Shown here: positions 17,878 through 25,663 of the stretch, piece after piece
Layout of the letters: every line of letters starts with the position of its first letter
Position numbering within the stretch: position 1 is the first letter of the stretch
DNA from: Allochromatium warmingii
GTDB lineage: Bacteria; Pseudomonadota; Gammaproteobacteria; Chromatiales; Chromatiaceae
Assembly: GCF_900107145.1 (NCBI RefSeq)
Contig: NZ_FNOW01000033.1
Span: forward strand, 1-32,820
Direction of reading: 5' to 3'
Length of the DNA stretch: 32,820 nt
The notes under the pieces: model-generated
Database searches by the model: none
Seen by the model: the letters and a program-made list of their open reading frames with translations, nothing else
What the model was told of the DNA's origin: nothing
Position numbers and translations under genes: made by a program

Positions 17878-19317
17878 GTGCCTGCCGCTGCAACCTTCTA
17901 CTGGCACGATTACGAAACTTGGGGCGCGGATCCGCGCCGTGATCGTGCCTGTCAATTTGCCGGACTGCGCACTGACGCCGATCTCAACGAGATCGGCGTG
18001 CCGCTGGTCTGCTTCTGCCGCCCGACCCCTGATCTGCTGCCGCATCCTGATGCCTGTCTCATCACCGGACTGACGCCACAACGCGCCGCCCGCGAGGGGC
18101 TGAACGAGGCCGCCTTTGCTCAAGCGATTTACGCTGAATTGATCCGGCCCGGCACCTGTGGCGTCGGCTATAACAATTTGCGTTTTGATGACGAAGTCAC
18201 GCGGCATCTGTTTTATCGCAATTTTCTCGATCCCTATGCGCGTGAATGGCGCGACGGCAATTCGCGCTGGGATTTGATCGACGTGTTGCGCTTAGCGCAG
18301 GCGTTGCGTCCCGACGGGCTAGACTGGCCGCTCAATGCTGAGGGCGCACCCTCATTTCGCCTCGAACATCTGACCGCCGCCAATGGCATCGCTCACGGTC
18401 ACGCGCATGAAGCACTGGCCGATGTCCGCGCAACTATTGCGCTGGCGCGGCGACTGCGTGACGCGCAACCGCGACTGTTCAACTATGCGCTGGCGTTGCG
18501 TGATAAACAGCGCGTGCGCAAGCTGCTGGCCGAGCGCAAGCCGTTGCTTCATGCCTCGGCGCGGTTTCCGGCGGCGCTCGGCTGTATCGCGCCGGTGCTG
18601 GCGGTTGCGGAACATCCGACTGATGCCAATGGCGTGATTTGCTTCGATCTGCGTACCGATCCGACCCCATTGTTAGAGCTATCGGTCGCCGAGTTACAGC
18701 AGCGCGTGTTTACCCCAGTCGCGGATTTACCGCCGACGGTTGAGCGTGTACCGCTCAAAACCGTGCATGTAAATCGCGCTCCGATGCTGGCCCCATTGAA
18801 CACCCTAACCGCCGAGCGTGCCGCACGCTGGCAGATTGATCCAGCGCAGGTGGCGCGTCATGCCGCGTGGATCGCTGCCAATGCGCCGGAGATTGCGCAG
18901 CGGGTGCGGGCCGTACATCAACCGTTGCCAGTGCTGGAAACGGATCCTGAATTGACGCTCTATTCCGGCGGGTTTATCTCGGATGCGGATCGCCGAGCGT
19001 GTGAACAGGTGGCGCGGGCCAATCCTGAGCAATTAGCCAGTGCGCCACCGCGTTTTGCCGATCCGCGCTTAACGACGTTGCTGTTTCGCTATCGAGCGCG
19101 GAATTGGCCTGAAACGCTGACCCCAATGGAACAAGACGAGTGGGACGCCTATCGTTTGATGCGGCTCACTGACCCCACTGGTGGGGCCAGTCTTCAGCTT
19201 GAAGCCTATGAAACGCGCTTGGCTGAACTGGCCGCGCTCCATGCTTCGGATGCGGCCAAGCTCCAGATTCTTGATGCGCTCACTGCGTGGGGTGAACAGG
19301 TGCTGGATGCGGAATAG
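17878..19317 (+). CDS. sbcB: Exodeoxyribonuclease I
   Basis: 479 residues (E. coli 475). It degrades single-stranded DNA 3' to 5' and acts in recombination and mismatch repair. DEDDh-type active-site motifs are visible: TFYWHDYETWG at the start, GVGYNNLRFDDEVTRHLFYRNFLDPY, and HGHAHEALADVRATIALA with the catalytic His and last Asp. The C-terminal helical domain is present (NWPETLTPMEQDEWDAYRL). The frame stays open back into rplS, so the start is set at GTG 17878, seven residues before the conserved core. There is no clear ribosome site, suggesting coupling to rplS. Its position at the end of the rpsP-rplS block differs from E. coli. Confidence 0.95.
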   Translation: MPAAATFYWHDYETWGADPRRDRACQFAGLRTDADLNEIGVPLVCFCRPTPDLLPHPDACLITGLTPQRAAREGLNEAAFAQAIYAELIRPGTCGVGYNNLRFDDEVTRHLFYRNFLDPYAREWRDGNSRWDLIDVLRLAQALRPDGLDWPLNAEGAPSFRLEHLTAANGIAHGHAHEALADVRATIALARRLRDAQPRLFNYALALRDKQRVRKLLAERKPLLHASARFPAALGCIAPVLAVAEHPTDANGVICFDLRTDPTPLLELSVAELQQRVFTPVADLPPTVERVPLKTVHVNRAPMLAPLNTLTAERAARWQIDPAQVARHAAWIAANAPEIAQRVRAVHQPLPVLETDPELTLYSGGFISDADRRACEQVARANPEQLASAPPRFADPRLTTLLFRYRARNWPETLTPMEQDEWDAYRLMRLTDPTGGASLQLEAYETRLAELAALHASDAAKLQILDALTAWGEQVLDAE

Positions 19318-19349
19318 TTGGCGGGCAGCTTCCTGCTTTCAGCATGGCG

Positions 19350-19718
19350 TTAACCGAGCGCGTCGGTAATCGCCGAGCGCAGTTGCTCGCGTGAAAATGG
19401 CTTCGGCAGCGTTGCCCGCACGCCCATCAGCTTGGCCGATTCGAGGTTAAATTCCAGACTAATTGAGCGCCGCCCACCAGAGACGGCGATAATCGGAATC
19501 CGCGATTCGCGCCGCGCCAGCTCCATGATGAGTTCGATGCCGTCTTTTTCGGGCATCAAAATATCAGTGATGATTAAGTCCGGTCGGCTCTGTTCGATAG
19601 CTGTCAGTGCGGCATTGCCGTTAGCGGCGGTGCTGACAAGATGACCTTCGCGTTGCACCATCTCGACGAGCATGGCGCGAAACAGTTCATCATCATCAAC
19701 AATCAGTATTTTGGACAT
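19350..19718 (-). CDS. Single-domain response regulator (receiver only)
   Basis: 122 residues with only a CheY-like receiver: MSKILIVDDDELF (acidic pocket), phospho-acceptor Asp in LIITDILMPEKDG, the Ser switch in IIAVSGG and Lys in LPKPF. There is no output domain, so it should act by protein contact or as a phosphate shuttle. It converges with sbcB (32-bp gap) and is not beside a kinase, although three kinases lie 4-10 kb away. The intergenic stretch to the right, 19719-19910, includes GTAGGATGCGCTG, half of a frequent proteobacterial repeat; I see no gene in it. Confidence 0.9.
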   Translation of the reverse strand: MSKILIVDDDELFRAMLVEMVQREGHLVSTAANGNAALTAIEQSRPDLIITDILMPEKDGIELIMELARRESRIPIIAVSGGRRSISLEFNLESAKLMGVRATLPKPFSREQLRSAITDALG

Positions 19719-19910
19719 GCGCGTGTGATCCTGTTGATTTGGTGGTGAAATGCGCTTTAGTTATGAAGATTAGTCTATTCAGCCAAACAATTCACTGTGC
19801 GAGCCAAGCAAAGTAGGATGCGCTGGGCATACCCCACGTCTGCGTTATCAAGATCGACATATCACGCGCTACCCTGAACCGATTCGCTGCCAATACACAG
19901 GAGTCAAACC

Positions 19911-20471
19911 ATGTCTGCTCTGAACCTGTCGCCCACCATTATCAGCGTTGACGACTATCTTGCCGGTGAACACACCGCTGAACTGCGCTATGAATATATC
20001 AACGGTCAGGTTTATGCCATGACCGGCGCGAGCCGCCAGCATGGAATAATCGTCTCCAATCTGGTCGCCGCACTGCGCCCATTAGTGCGCGGTCGTGGCT
20101 GTCAACTCTTTGCCAGCGATATGAAAGTCCGTTTGCAGATTGCCGATCAGGACATCTTTTATTACCCGGATTTGCTCCTGAGCTGTGCTGCCGATGACCG
20201 CGAACCTTACTATTGCACGCAACCCTGCGTTATTGTCGAAGTGTTGTCGCCCTCGACCGAACGCCTCGACCGGCGCGAAAAGTTCCTGTCCTATATCACG
20301 CTGCCGAGCCTTCAGGATTACCTGCTCGTCAGTCAAACCGAACGCGCTATCTGGCATCATCGCCGTTCATGCAACTGGCACGTTGAGCGTGTGACAGAAG
20401 GCAGTCTCACGCTGGACTGCTTGGGGATCGGGCTGCCGCTGAGTCTGATCTACGAAGAACTCGACACATGA
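19911..20471 (+). CDS. Uma2-family (DUF820) putative nuclease
   Basis: 186 residues. The family has a PD-(D/E)xK fold and is frequent in multicopy form in cyanobacteria and some proteobacteria; its role is not established. Visible: ISVDDYLAGE, ELRYEYINGQVYAMTGAS, then the core DIFYYPDLLLSC followed by CVIVEVLSPSTERLDRREKFLSYITLPSLQDYLLV, giving the D...ExE pattern. AGGAG precedes ATG 19911. It lies 75 bp upstream of fur on the same strand. It could be a transposon-associated or defence-related nuclease, but nothing here decides that. Confidence 0.88.
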   Translation: MSALNLSPTIISVDDYLAGEHTAELRYEYINGQVYAMTGASRQHGIIVSNLVAALRPLVRGRGCQLFASDMKVRLQIADQDIFYYPDLLLSCAADDREPYYCTQPCVIVEVLSPSTERLDRREKFLSYITLPSLQDYLLVSQTERAIWHHRRSCNWHVERVTEGSLTLDCLGIGLPLSLIYEELDT

Positions 20472-20546
20472 GCTTTCGTATAGGTTCAATCGCGGCTGAT
20501 CGGCAATCGACAGCGCGGCACGCTGAATAGTCGGAGCAGAACGCTG

Positions 20547-20966
20547 TTGGAAAACAAACAAATCAAACAAGCGGGACTGAAAGTAACCGCACCGCGTGTC
20601 AAGATTTTGGACATCTTGGAGCACTGCGGTAAACGCCACATGAGCGCCGAAGATGTTTATCGCGAGCTACTGCGGCAGGATGAAGACATCGGATTAGCGA
20701 CTGTCTATCGCGTGCTCACACAGTTTGAAGGGGCGGGGATCGTCTGTCGTCGCCATTTTGAGAGCGGTCAGGCGGTTTTTGAACTCAATCGCGGCGAGCA
20801 TCATGATCATTTGGTGTGTGTTCAATGCGGCTTAATCACCGAGTTCGTTGACCCGATGATCGAAACCCGTCAGGAACGCATCGCCGCTGAACATCACTTC
20901 AAAATCGAAGATCACTCGCTGGTCGTATATGGCATTTGCCAAACCTGTCAGCGCAAGAAATCGTGA
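20547..20966 (+). CDS. fur: Ferric uptake regulator Fur
   Basis: 139 residues. Fur binds Fe(II) and represses iron-acquisition genes. The N-terminal winged helix is clear (LKVTAPRVKILDILEHCGKRHMSAEDVYRELLRQDEDIGLATVYRVLTQFEGAGIV). The dimerisation domain has the metal motifs GEHHDHLVCVQCG and HHFKIEDHSLVVYGICQTCQRK. The start is TTG 20547, with GGAG about 10 nt upstream; no ATG gives a full N-terminus. The rare start codon may limit expression. I see no clear Fur box in the 75 bp before it. Confidence 0.96.
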   Translation: MENKQIKQAGLKVTAPRVKILDILEHCGKRHMSAEDVYRELLRQDEDIGLATVYRVLTQFEGAGIVCRRHFESGQAVFELNRGEHHDHLVCVQCGLITEFVDPMIETRQERIAAEHHFKIEDHSLVVYGICQTCQRKKS

Positions 20967-20971
20967 TGGTG

Positions 20972-21005
20972 TGTGGCTGCCAGCTATCAGCCGCCAGCTT
21001 CCAGC
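20972..21005. repeat. AGCT-rich dispersed intergenic repeat, copy 3
   Basis: GGCTGCCAGCTATCAGCCGC then CAGCTTCCAGC, just after fur. In reverse complement it reads GCTGGAAGCTGGCGGCTGAT then AGCTGGCAGCC, sharing long words with copies 2 and 4. Confidence 0.5.
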
Positions 21006-21017
21006 AGAATTGTTTGT

Positions 21018-21045
21018 TGGTTACGAAGCGCCAGCTTCGTAACCA
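21018..21045. terminator. Hairpin between convergent genes, possible bidirectional terminator
   Basis: TGGTTACGAAG (21018-21028) and CTTCGTAACCA (21035-21045) form a perfect 11-bp stem with a 6-nt loop CGCCAG. It lies between the convergent fur and the NAD(P)-binding gene. No long T run follows on either strand, so intrinsic termination is uncertain and it may instead be a repeat element. Confidence 0.5.
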
Positions 21046-21065
21046 GAACGAATACAGACACTGCG

Positions 21066-21776
21066 TCAAGCCGTCTGCGGCACAAAATCGCGCTCTGAAA
21101 TGGTGAGCTGCGAGAGCACGACCGTTTCGCCTCCATACTGACCGCTGCTCAAAATTTGCGCCACAAAATCAGCGAGATCGACGCGACTGACCGTGCGTTT
21201 GCGCCGTCCGCCGGTCGTGCTCGCTAACCAGCGTCCGGTCGCTGCCCCATCGGTCAGGCCAACCGGCTGCACCAGCGTCCAATCTAAACCGCTCTGCTTG
21301 ACCAGCCGTTCTTGCTGCTCTTTATCCGCTAACTGTTCAGCGAGTTGCAGCGCCTGGAACCACAGCCGATACACCGTCGAGAGTTGATCGCGGGTGTCGC
21401 CGACGCCGTAAGAACTGATGCAAATCAACCGCTTAACCGATGCCGCCTGCATCGCACTGATGATATTCTGCGTCCCAAGCTCGCAAATATTCGGCACTGT
21501 ACTGCGCTTGACGCCAAAACGTGCGCCGAACTTCAGCACCACTGGATTGGTTGAATCACCCAGACTGACAACGACCGCATCCTGACCAGCCACCGCCGCC
21601 GCAACATCGGCAGCGTTCAGCGCATCGCCTTGTAGCAGGCGCAGTCCCGGATAGGTTCGCGCAGAAAAATGCGCCGGATCACGGGCAAAAGCGGTGACAT
21701 CGTGGCCAGCGGCCAACAGGTTTAACGCGATTGTGCGTCCAGCTTTGCCGGTTGCACCAAAAACCACTACTTTCAA
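21066..21776 (-). CDS. NAD(P)-binding Rossmann protein (atypical SDR)
   Basis: 236 residues. The N-terminal MKVVVFGATGKAGRTIALNLLAAGHDVTAFARD is a dinucleotide-binding motif (GATGxxG) of the NAD(P)H-binding/NmrA-like group. Later parts fit the group: QGDALNAADVAAAVAGQDAVVVSLG, VKRLICISSYGVGD, SGLDWTLVQPVGLTDG and SRVDLADFVAQIL. It lacks the YxxxK pair of classical short-chain dehydrogenases. The substrate cannot be told; members include flavin reductase-like enzymes and redox sensors. It converges with fur and stands alone on the minus strand. Confidence 0.82.
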   Translation of the reverse strand: MKVVVFGATGKAGRTIALNLLAAGHDVTAFARDPAHFSARTYPGLRLLQGDALNAADVAAAVAGQDAVVVSLGDSTNPVVLKFGARFGVKRSTVPNICELGTQNIISAMQAASVKRLICISSYGVGDTRDQLSTVYRLWFQALQLAEQLADKEQQERLVKQSGLDWTLVQPVGLTDGAATGRWLASTTGGRRKRTVSRVDLADFVAQILSSGQYGGETVVLSQLTISERDFVPQTA

Positions 21777-22170
21777 AATGGGCCTCCTGAAATATCTGGC
21801 CGACTATTCTGGTCAAGATCTGAGCCGAGATCGACGCCGAGCGCAGTGGATGCGGGGCGTGCGGCATTGCCGAACCGACAGCGACGCGAGTCTAGCATAG
21901 GCGCATCGCCCTAGGAGATGATGCCGCCTATCGCTATACAACGCCTATCGCGATCACTATAATCGCGTGCGCTGTGCGGCAGGCAAAACGGCTTCGCTGC
22001 ACCGCATTCAGGCTGGTCGTCCCGCCTAATTATGCGGATGTCAACTACACATCCAGATCCACGCCGGTCACACTCCAGCCACCGACGCATCGTGATGGCA
22101 ACGCCCGCGTCAACGCTTCTGGGGGATCGGTACTCATCTATCCTCTCGTCAATGCGTTTACATAGCCACC
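21777..22170. promoter_or_regulatory. Gene-poor divergent region with a sigma70-type promoter
   Basis: About 390 bp between divergent genes. TATACA (21935-21940, 4 of 6) and TATAAT (21958-21963, perfect) with a 17-nt spacer form a plus-strand promoter some 200 nt before the DUF2269 start. The long leader contains short open frames without ribosome sites, which I do not accept as genes. It could be a 5' UTR or a small RNA. Confidence 0.5.
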
Positions 22171-22650
22171 ATGTTATATGCGTTTTTCAAATCCTTACAC
22201 ATCCTCGGGCTAGTCTTGATGGCCGGAAATGTCACGGTCACGGCCTTGTGGAAAGTGTTTGCCGACCGGACTAATAAGACGCAAATCATGGCTTTTGCGC
22301 AGTGGCTGGTGACAGTCACCGATTTCTCGTTCACGCTCTCCGGCGGATTCCTGATGGTTCTCGGCGGCTATGGGGCGGCGTTTGTGGGGAATTGGCCAAT
22401 TTTTAGTACCCCCTGGCTCGTACTCGGTCAGCTCATGCTGGCCATTGCCGGCGCGGTCTGGCTGGGTATTTTGGTGCCGCTCCAGATCAAGCAAGCGCGA
22501 TTAGCCCAAGAGTTCGCCGTCCTCGGCGAGGTGCCGCCCGACTATCGCAAATACAGCCGCATCTGGCTGGTATGGGGCTTGCTTTCGACCGTGCCGCTGC
22601 TGGCCGGACTCTATTGGATGGTCGCCAAGCCGATGAGCTATGGGTGGTAA
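22171..22650 (+). CDS. DUF2269-family integral membrane protein
   Basis: 159 residues with four hydrophobic segments: about 5-25 (FFKSLHILGLVLMAGNVTVTALW), 50-75 (TDFSFTLSGGFLMVLGGYGAAF), 80-105 (PWLVLGQLMLAIAGAVWLGIL) and 130-150. The LHILG and FTLSGGF motifs with an N-terminal His fit the DUF2269 group of small predicted heme-containing or redox-related membrane proteins; no function is proven. The ATG lacks a good ribosome site. It precedes crtC on the same strand with a 25-bp gap, so they probably share a transcript. Confidence 0.75.
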   Translation: MLYAFFKSLHILGLVLMAGNVTVTALWKVFADRTNKTQIMAFAQWLVTVTDFSFTLSGGFLMVLGGYGAAFVGNWPIFSTPWLVLGQLMLAIAGAVWLGILVPLQIKQARLAQEFAVLGEVPPDYRKYSRIWLVWGLLSTVPLLAGLYWMVAKPMSYGW

Positions 22651-22675
22651 GTCTGTGTCGGTTGCCGAGGTGGTT

Positions 22676-23683
22676 ATGCACGCTTCATCTGTTCAGCAGG
22701 ACGCGCCGCCCGCGTCTGATACGGTCAATATTCGCGCCTGTGCGCCCGGTGTCGGGCCGTGCTTTGATGCAGCGGTCATGCCTGAAGGTTATCTGTGGTG
22801 GTATGTCGATGCCCTCAGCGACGACGGTCAACACGGGATTACGCTAATTGCGCAACTTGGAAGCTGTTTTTCGCCGTATTACGCCAAAGCTCGGCGGCGT
22901 GGCAACAGCGATCCGCTGGAACATAATTCACTCAATGTCGCGCTCTATGGCGTTCACAAACGCTGGTGCATGACCGAGCGCGGGCGGTCGGCCTTGCGCC
23001 GCGATGCGACACGCTTAGAAATCGGCCCGAGTTCGCTGACTTGGGATGGCAACTGCCTGACGATCCAGATTGAAGAAATCACGGTGCCGCTGCCGTCGCG
23101 GTTGCGCGGTACGGTGCGCGTCTATCCGCAGACGCTCGCCGGTCAGCCCTATCAGCTCGATCAGGGCGGACGCCATTACTGGGCACCGATTGCCCCGCGT
23201 GCGCATGTCGAAGTGGCATTTGAGCGTCCGGCATTGCGCTGGTCGGGCAGTGGTTATCTGGATTCCAACTGGGGCATTGAGCCGCTCGAAAAAGCGTTTC
23301 AGCGTTGGGAATGGTCGCGGGCGATGCTCAAGGATGGCGGTGCGGCGATTCTTTATGATGTGACCCAGCGCGAAGGCCAGCGCCCACCGCTTGGTTTGCG
23401 GTTTAATTCCAATGGCGAAGCAGAATATTTCGATGCCCCGCCGCATGTAACCCTGCCAAAAACTGGCTGGCTGATGCGGCGCGGTACCCGCGCTGATCTG
23501 CATCAGGGGGCAAGTGTTGCCGAAACGCTCGAAGACACGCCGTTTTATACGCGCTCGGTGTTAAAAACTCATCTGCTCGGCGAGCCGGTCACAGCGATGC
23601 ACGAGAGCGTCTGTCTCGACCGTTTTAGCGCACCCTGGGTGCAGCGGCTGTTGCCGTTCCGTATTCCACGCGCTCGCGGCTGA
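22676..23683 (+). CDS. crtC: Carotenoid 1,2-hydratase (hydroxyneurosporene synthase)
   Basis: 335 residues from ATG 22676, which has GAGG 5 nt upstream. An ATG at 22640 would overlap DUF2269 and add 12 residues. CrtC adds water to the psi end of lycopene or neurosporene, the first step of the spirilloxanthin/spheroidene branch in purple bacteria. Family features: EGYLWWYVDALSDDGQHGITLIAQLGSCFSPYY, then EHNSLNVALYGVHKRWCMTERGR, HYWAPIAPRAHVEVAF, and GSGYLDSNWGIEPLEKAFQRWEWSRAMLKDGGAAILYDV with the acidic residue of DSNWG thought to act in hydration. There is no crtD or crtF beside it; crtE follows 126 bp downstream. Confidence 0.93.
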   Translation: MHASSVQQDAPPASDTVNIRACAPGVGPCFDAAVMPEGYLWWYVDALSDDGQHGITLIAQLGSCFSPYYAKARRRGNSDPLEHNSLNVALYGVHKRWCMTERGRSALRRDATRLEIGPSSLTWDGNCLTIQIEEITVPLPSRLRGTVRVYPQTLAGQPYQLDQGGRHYWAPIAPRAHVEVAFERPALRWSGSGYLDSNWGIEPLEKAFQRWEWSRAMLKDGGAAILYDVTQREGQRPPLGLRFNSNGEAEYFDAPPHVTLPKTGWLMRRGTRADLHQGASVAETLEDTPFYTRSVLKTHLLGEPVTAMHESVCLDRFSAPWVQRLLPFRIPRARG

Positions 23684-23724
23684 CGGCTGACCCAGTGAGC
23701 GGACGTTGACGTGTCGCGTGCGTC

Positions 23725-23742
23725 TGTCTATTGTACATGACA
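23725..23742. promoter_or_regulatory. PpsR/CrtJ-type box 1
   Basis: TGT-N12-ACA (TGTCTATTGTACATGACA), matching the recognition pattern of the redox-responsive repressor PpsR/CrtJ that controls photosynthesis and carotenoid genes in purple bacteria. It lies 68 bp before the crtE start. Confidence 0.55.
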
Positions 23743-23750
23743 CATCTGGG

Positions 23751-23768
23751 TGTCAACTCAGCTTTACA
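23751..23768. promoter_or_regulatory. PpsR/CrtJ-type box 2
   Basis: TGTCAACTCAGCTTTACA, a second TGT-N12-ACA 8 bp after the first. Tandem boxes allow cooperative binding in characterised PpsR/CrtJ promoters. It lies 42 bp upstream of crtE, within the expected promoter. Confidence 0.58.
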
Positions 23769-23809
23769 ATTTTGATTATTTGAGCTACAGGTTTGCCGGG
23801 GGATCATTG

Positions 23810-24679
23810 ATGGACGCCACACCAAGAATCGAGCAGGCACTTGCCGCTGCCCTAGACGCCGTGGCCGTCTCCGGCTGTCCACCGCGTTTAGCCGAAGCCG
23901 TGCGGCACGCCGTATTTCCGGGCGGAGCACGGGTGCGGCCACGGCTGTGTCTAGCGGTCGCAGCGGCCTGTGGCAGCACCGATTATGCGGCGGCAGATGC
24001 GGCGGGCGTCGCCATTGAACTGCTGCACTGCGCCTCGCTGGTGCATGACGATCTGCCCTGTTTCGACGATTCACCGCTGCGGCGCGGCGTGCCCTCGGTG
24101 CATCGCGCTTTCGGCGAACCGCTGGCGGTGCTGGCGGGTGATGCACTGATTATTCTGGCTTTTGAGCATCTGGCGCGGCATCTGGCTGACACGCCCGCTC
24201 GACTCGCCCCGCTGCTGCTGACCATCAGCCGTTCAGTTGGAATGCCGAACGGCATCACGGCGGGTCAAGCGTGGGAGTGTGAGCCGCAAGTAACGGTTGA
24301 ATCCTATCATCGCGCAAAAACTGGTTCGCTGTTCACAGCGGCGACGGCCGCCGGCGCACTGGTGGCCGGTGCAGATGCCGATGCTTGGAGCATTGTCGGT
24401 GACAAGATCGGCGAGGCCTATCAGGTCGCGGACGATCTGCGCGATGTGGCGGCGAGTGCGCAAGAAGTCGGCAAACCGGTCGGACGGGATGCCGTACTCA
24501 ATCGCCCGAGTGCTGCCGGTGAATTGGGCATTGATGGCGCGATTGCGCGGCTACGCGGTCTGGTCACAGGCGCGATTGAGGCGATTCCGCCCTGTCCCGG
24601 GCGCGACCAATTCGCCGAAGTGCTGATGGCCGAATCGCGGCGCATTATGCCGAAAGATCTGGCACAACACGCCGCCTAA
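23810..24679 (+). CDS. crtE: Geranylgeranyl diphosphate synthase
   Basis: 289 residues from ATG 23810, with GGGGGA just upstream; the open frame extends back to 23750 across the PpsR-like boxes and is not used. CrtE condenses isopentenyl diphosphate with farnesyl diphosphate to the C20 precursor of carotenoids and the bacteriochlorophyll tail. The first Asp-rich motif is HDDLPCFDDSPLRRG (DDxxxxD) and the second is YQVADDLRD. The lysine-containing RPRLCLAV region and FGEPLAVLAGDAL are typical. IspA (farnesyl synthase) is the close alternative; the crtC neighbour and the boxes favour CrtE. Confidence 0.88.
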   Translation: MDATPRIEQALAAALDAVAVSGCPPRLAEAVRHAVFPGGARVRPRLCLAVAAACGSTDYAAADAAGVAIELLHCASLVHDDLPCFDDSPLRRGVPSVHRAFGEPLAVLAGDALIILAFEHLARHLADTPARLAPLLLTISRSVGMPNGITAGQAWECEPQVTVESYHRAKTGSLFTAATAAGALVAGADADAWSIVGDKIGEAYQVADDLRDVAASAQEVGKPVGRDAVLNRPSAAGELGIDGAIARLRGLVTGAIEAIPPCPGRDQFAEVLMAESRRIMPKDLAQHAA

Positions 24680-24730
24680 CCGAACCATCTAACCCGCCTG
24701 TACGACACCAGCCGCCACGCCGATGCACCT

Positions 24731-24770
24731 GCTGGCGGCTGGAAGCTAAACGCTGACAGCTCCAGCTCCC
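24731..24770. repeat. AGCT-rich dispersed intergenic repeat, copy 4
   Basis: GCTGGCGGCTGGAAGCTAAA followed by CGCTGACAGCTCCAGCTCCC, between convergent crtE and mepA. It shares GGCGGCTG, GCTGGAAGCT and GCTGANAGCT with the other copies. Confidence 0.5.
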
Positions 24771-24779
24771 CACGCCCCC

Positions 24780-25646
24780 TCACGGACTCGTCAACACCGC
24801 TCGACAGGCCGCTGGCATCTTCGGTGTTGCAGGGCGCTGCGGTTTACCCGTGCCCTTTTTGGCCTGACCGCTCAACACTTCATCACTCAGCCACCACGCC
24901 AAATCCGCGCCACAGCCATCGCCCGGCGGTACCGGCTTTTGCAGCTCACAACTCGGGCTATCATCAGGACAGGCCAGCCGCACATGAAAATGCGCATCAT
25001 GGCCCCACCACGGGCGCACCTTGCGCAACCAACTCCGATCCCCGTCCGCGCTCTGACACAGTTCCTGTTTAATCGCAGCATTGACAAAGATGCGATCCAC
25101 ACGCGGATGCTGTGCCGCCGCTGCGATCAACTCAAACTGTGCTTGTCCCCAATGCTCACTGACCGTGCGCCCGCCCGCTGCGACCATGCTCGGCGGATCG
25201 GAGCGGTTATCCATCAACTGCCGGGCCGCGCTCGGCGAATTGGCGAGCGTGAACCAAATATCGACATCCAGTCCATTCTGATGACTGCGATGTGAGGATG
25301 ACATCAAACCGCCGCGTGGTTGACTGAGATCGCCGAGCATCAGCAACTGCGTACTGCGTCGCTGTTGCGCCCGTCCCATCTCCTGAATAAACGCCAGCAG
25401 ATCGGGATGACCGTAATAACGATTGCGATAACGCCGGATGCTGACATAGCCCGCGCCGGTTTCGGGCAGCGTCTCCGCGCCGCTGATGCAGCCATTCGCC
25501 GCACCGCCGATCACTTCAGGCGCACCGGCTGAAGGCTGTTTCACTTCGCCCCAGGGCGTCGCCAACAGCGGCGCACTGAACAAACACAGCAGGATAAGCA
25601 GCCTGAGCTGGAGCGGTGTTATTGCTTGGCGATCACGCACAAACAT
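24780..25646 (-). CDS. mepA: Penicillin-insensitive murein endopeptidase
   Basis: 288 residues, periplasmic. MepA cleaves D-alanyl-meso-diaminopimelyl cross-links in peptidoglycan. A signal peptide is visible at about 10-30 (LQLRLLILLCLFSAPLLATPWG). The LAS-peptidase zinc motifs are SSSHRSHQNGLDVDIWF (His and Asp ligands) and WGHDAHFHVRLACP (HxH). The Cys residues of the mature protein and CELQKPVPPGDGCG fit the disulfide-rich family. ATG 25646 is preceded by GAGGA; a GTG at 25667 overlapping the ffh stop is the alternative. It follows ffh by 17 bp and is probably co-transcribed. Confidence 0.95.
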   Translation of the reverse strand: MFVRDRQAITPLQLRLLILLCLFSAPLLATPWGEVKQPSAGAPEVIGGAANGCISGAETLPETGAGYVSIRRYRNRYYGHPDLLAFIQEMGRAQQRRSTQLLMLGDLSQPRGGLMSSSHRSHQNGLDVDIWFTLANSPSAARQLMDNRSDPPSMVAAGGRTVSEHWGQAQFELIAAAAQHPRVDRIFVNAAIKQELCQSADGDRSWLRKVRPWWGHDAHFHVRLACPDDSPSCELQKPVPPGDGCGADLAWWLSDEVLSGQAKKGTGKPQRPATPKMPAACRAVLTSP

Positions 25647-25663
25647 ACCGATGTCCTCACGGA

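Noticed and set aside
21974-22165. Short plus-strand frames in the leader before DUF2269
   Set aside because: No ribosome site, no family resemblance, composition typical of chance frames.
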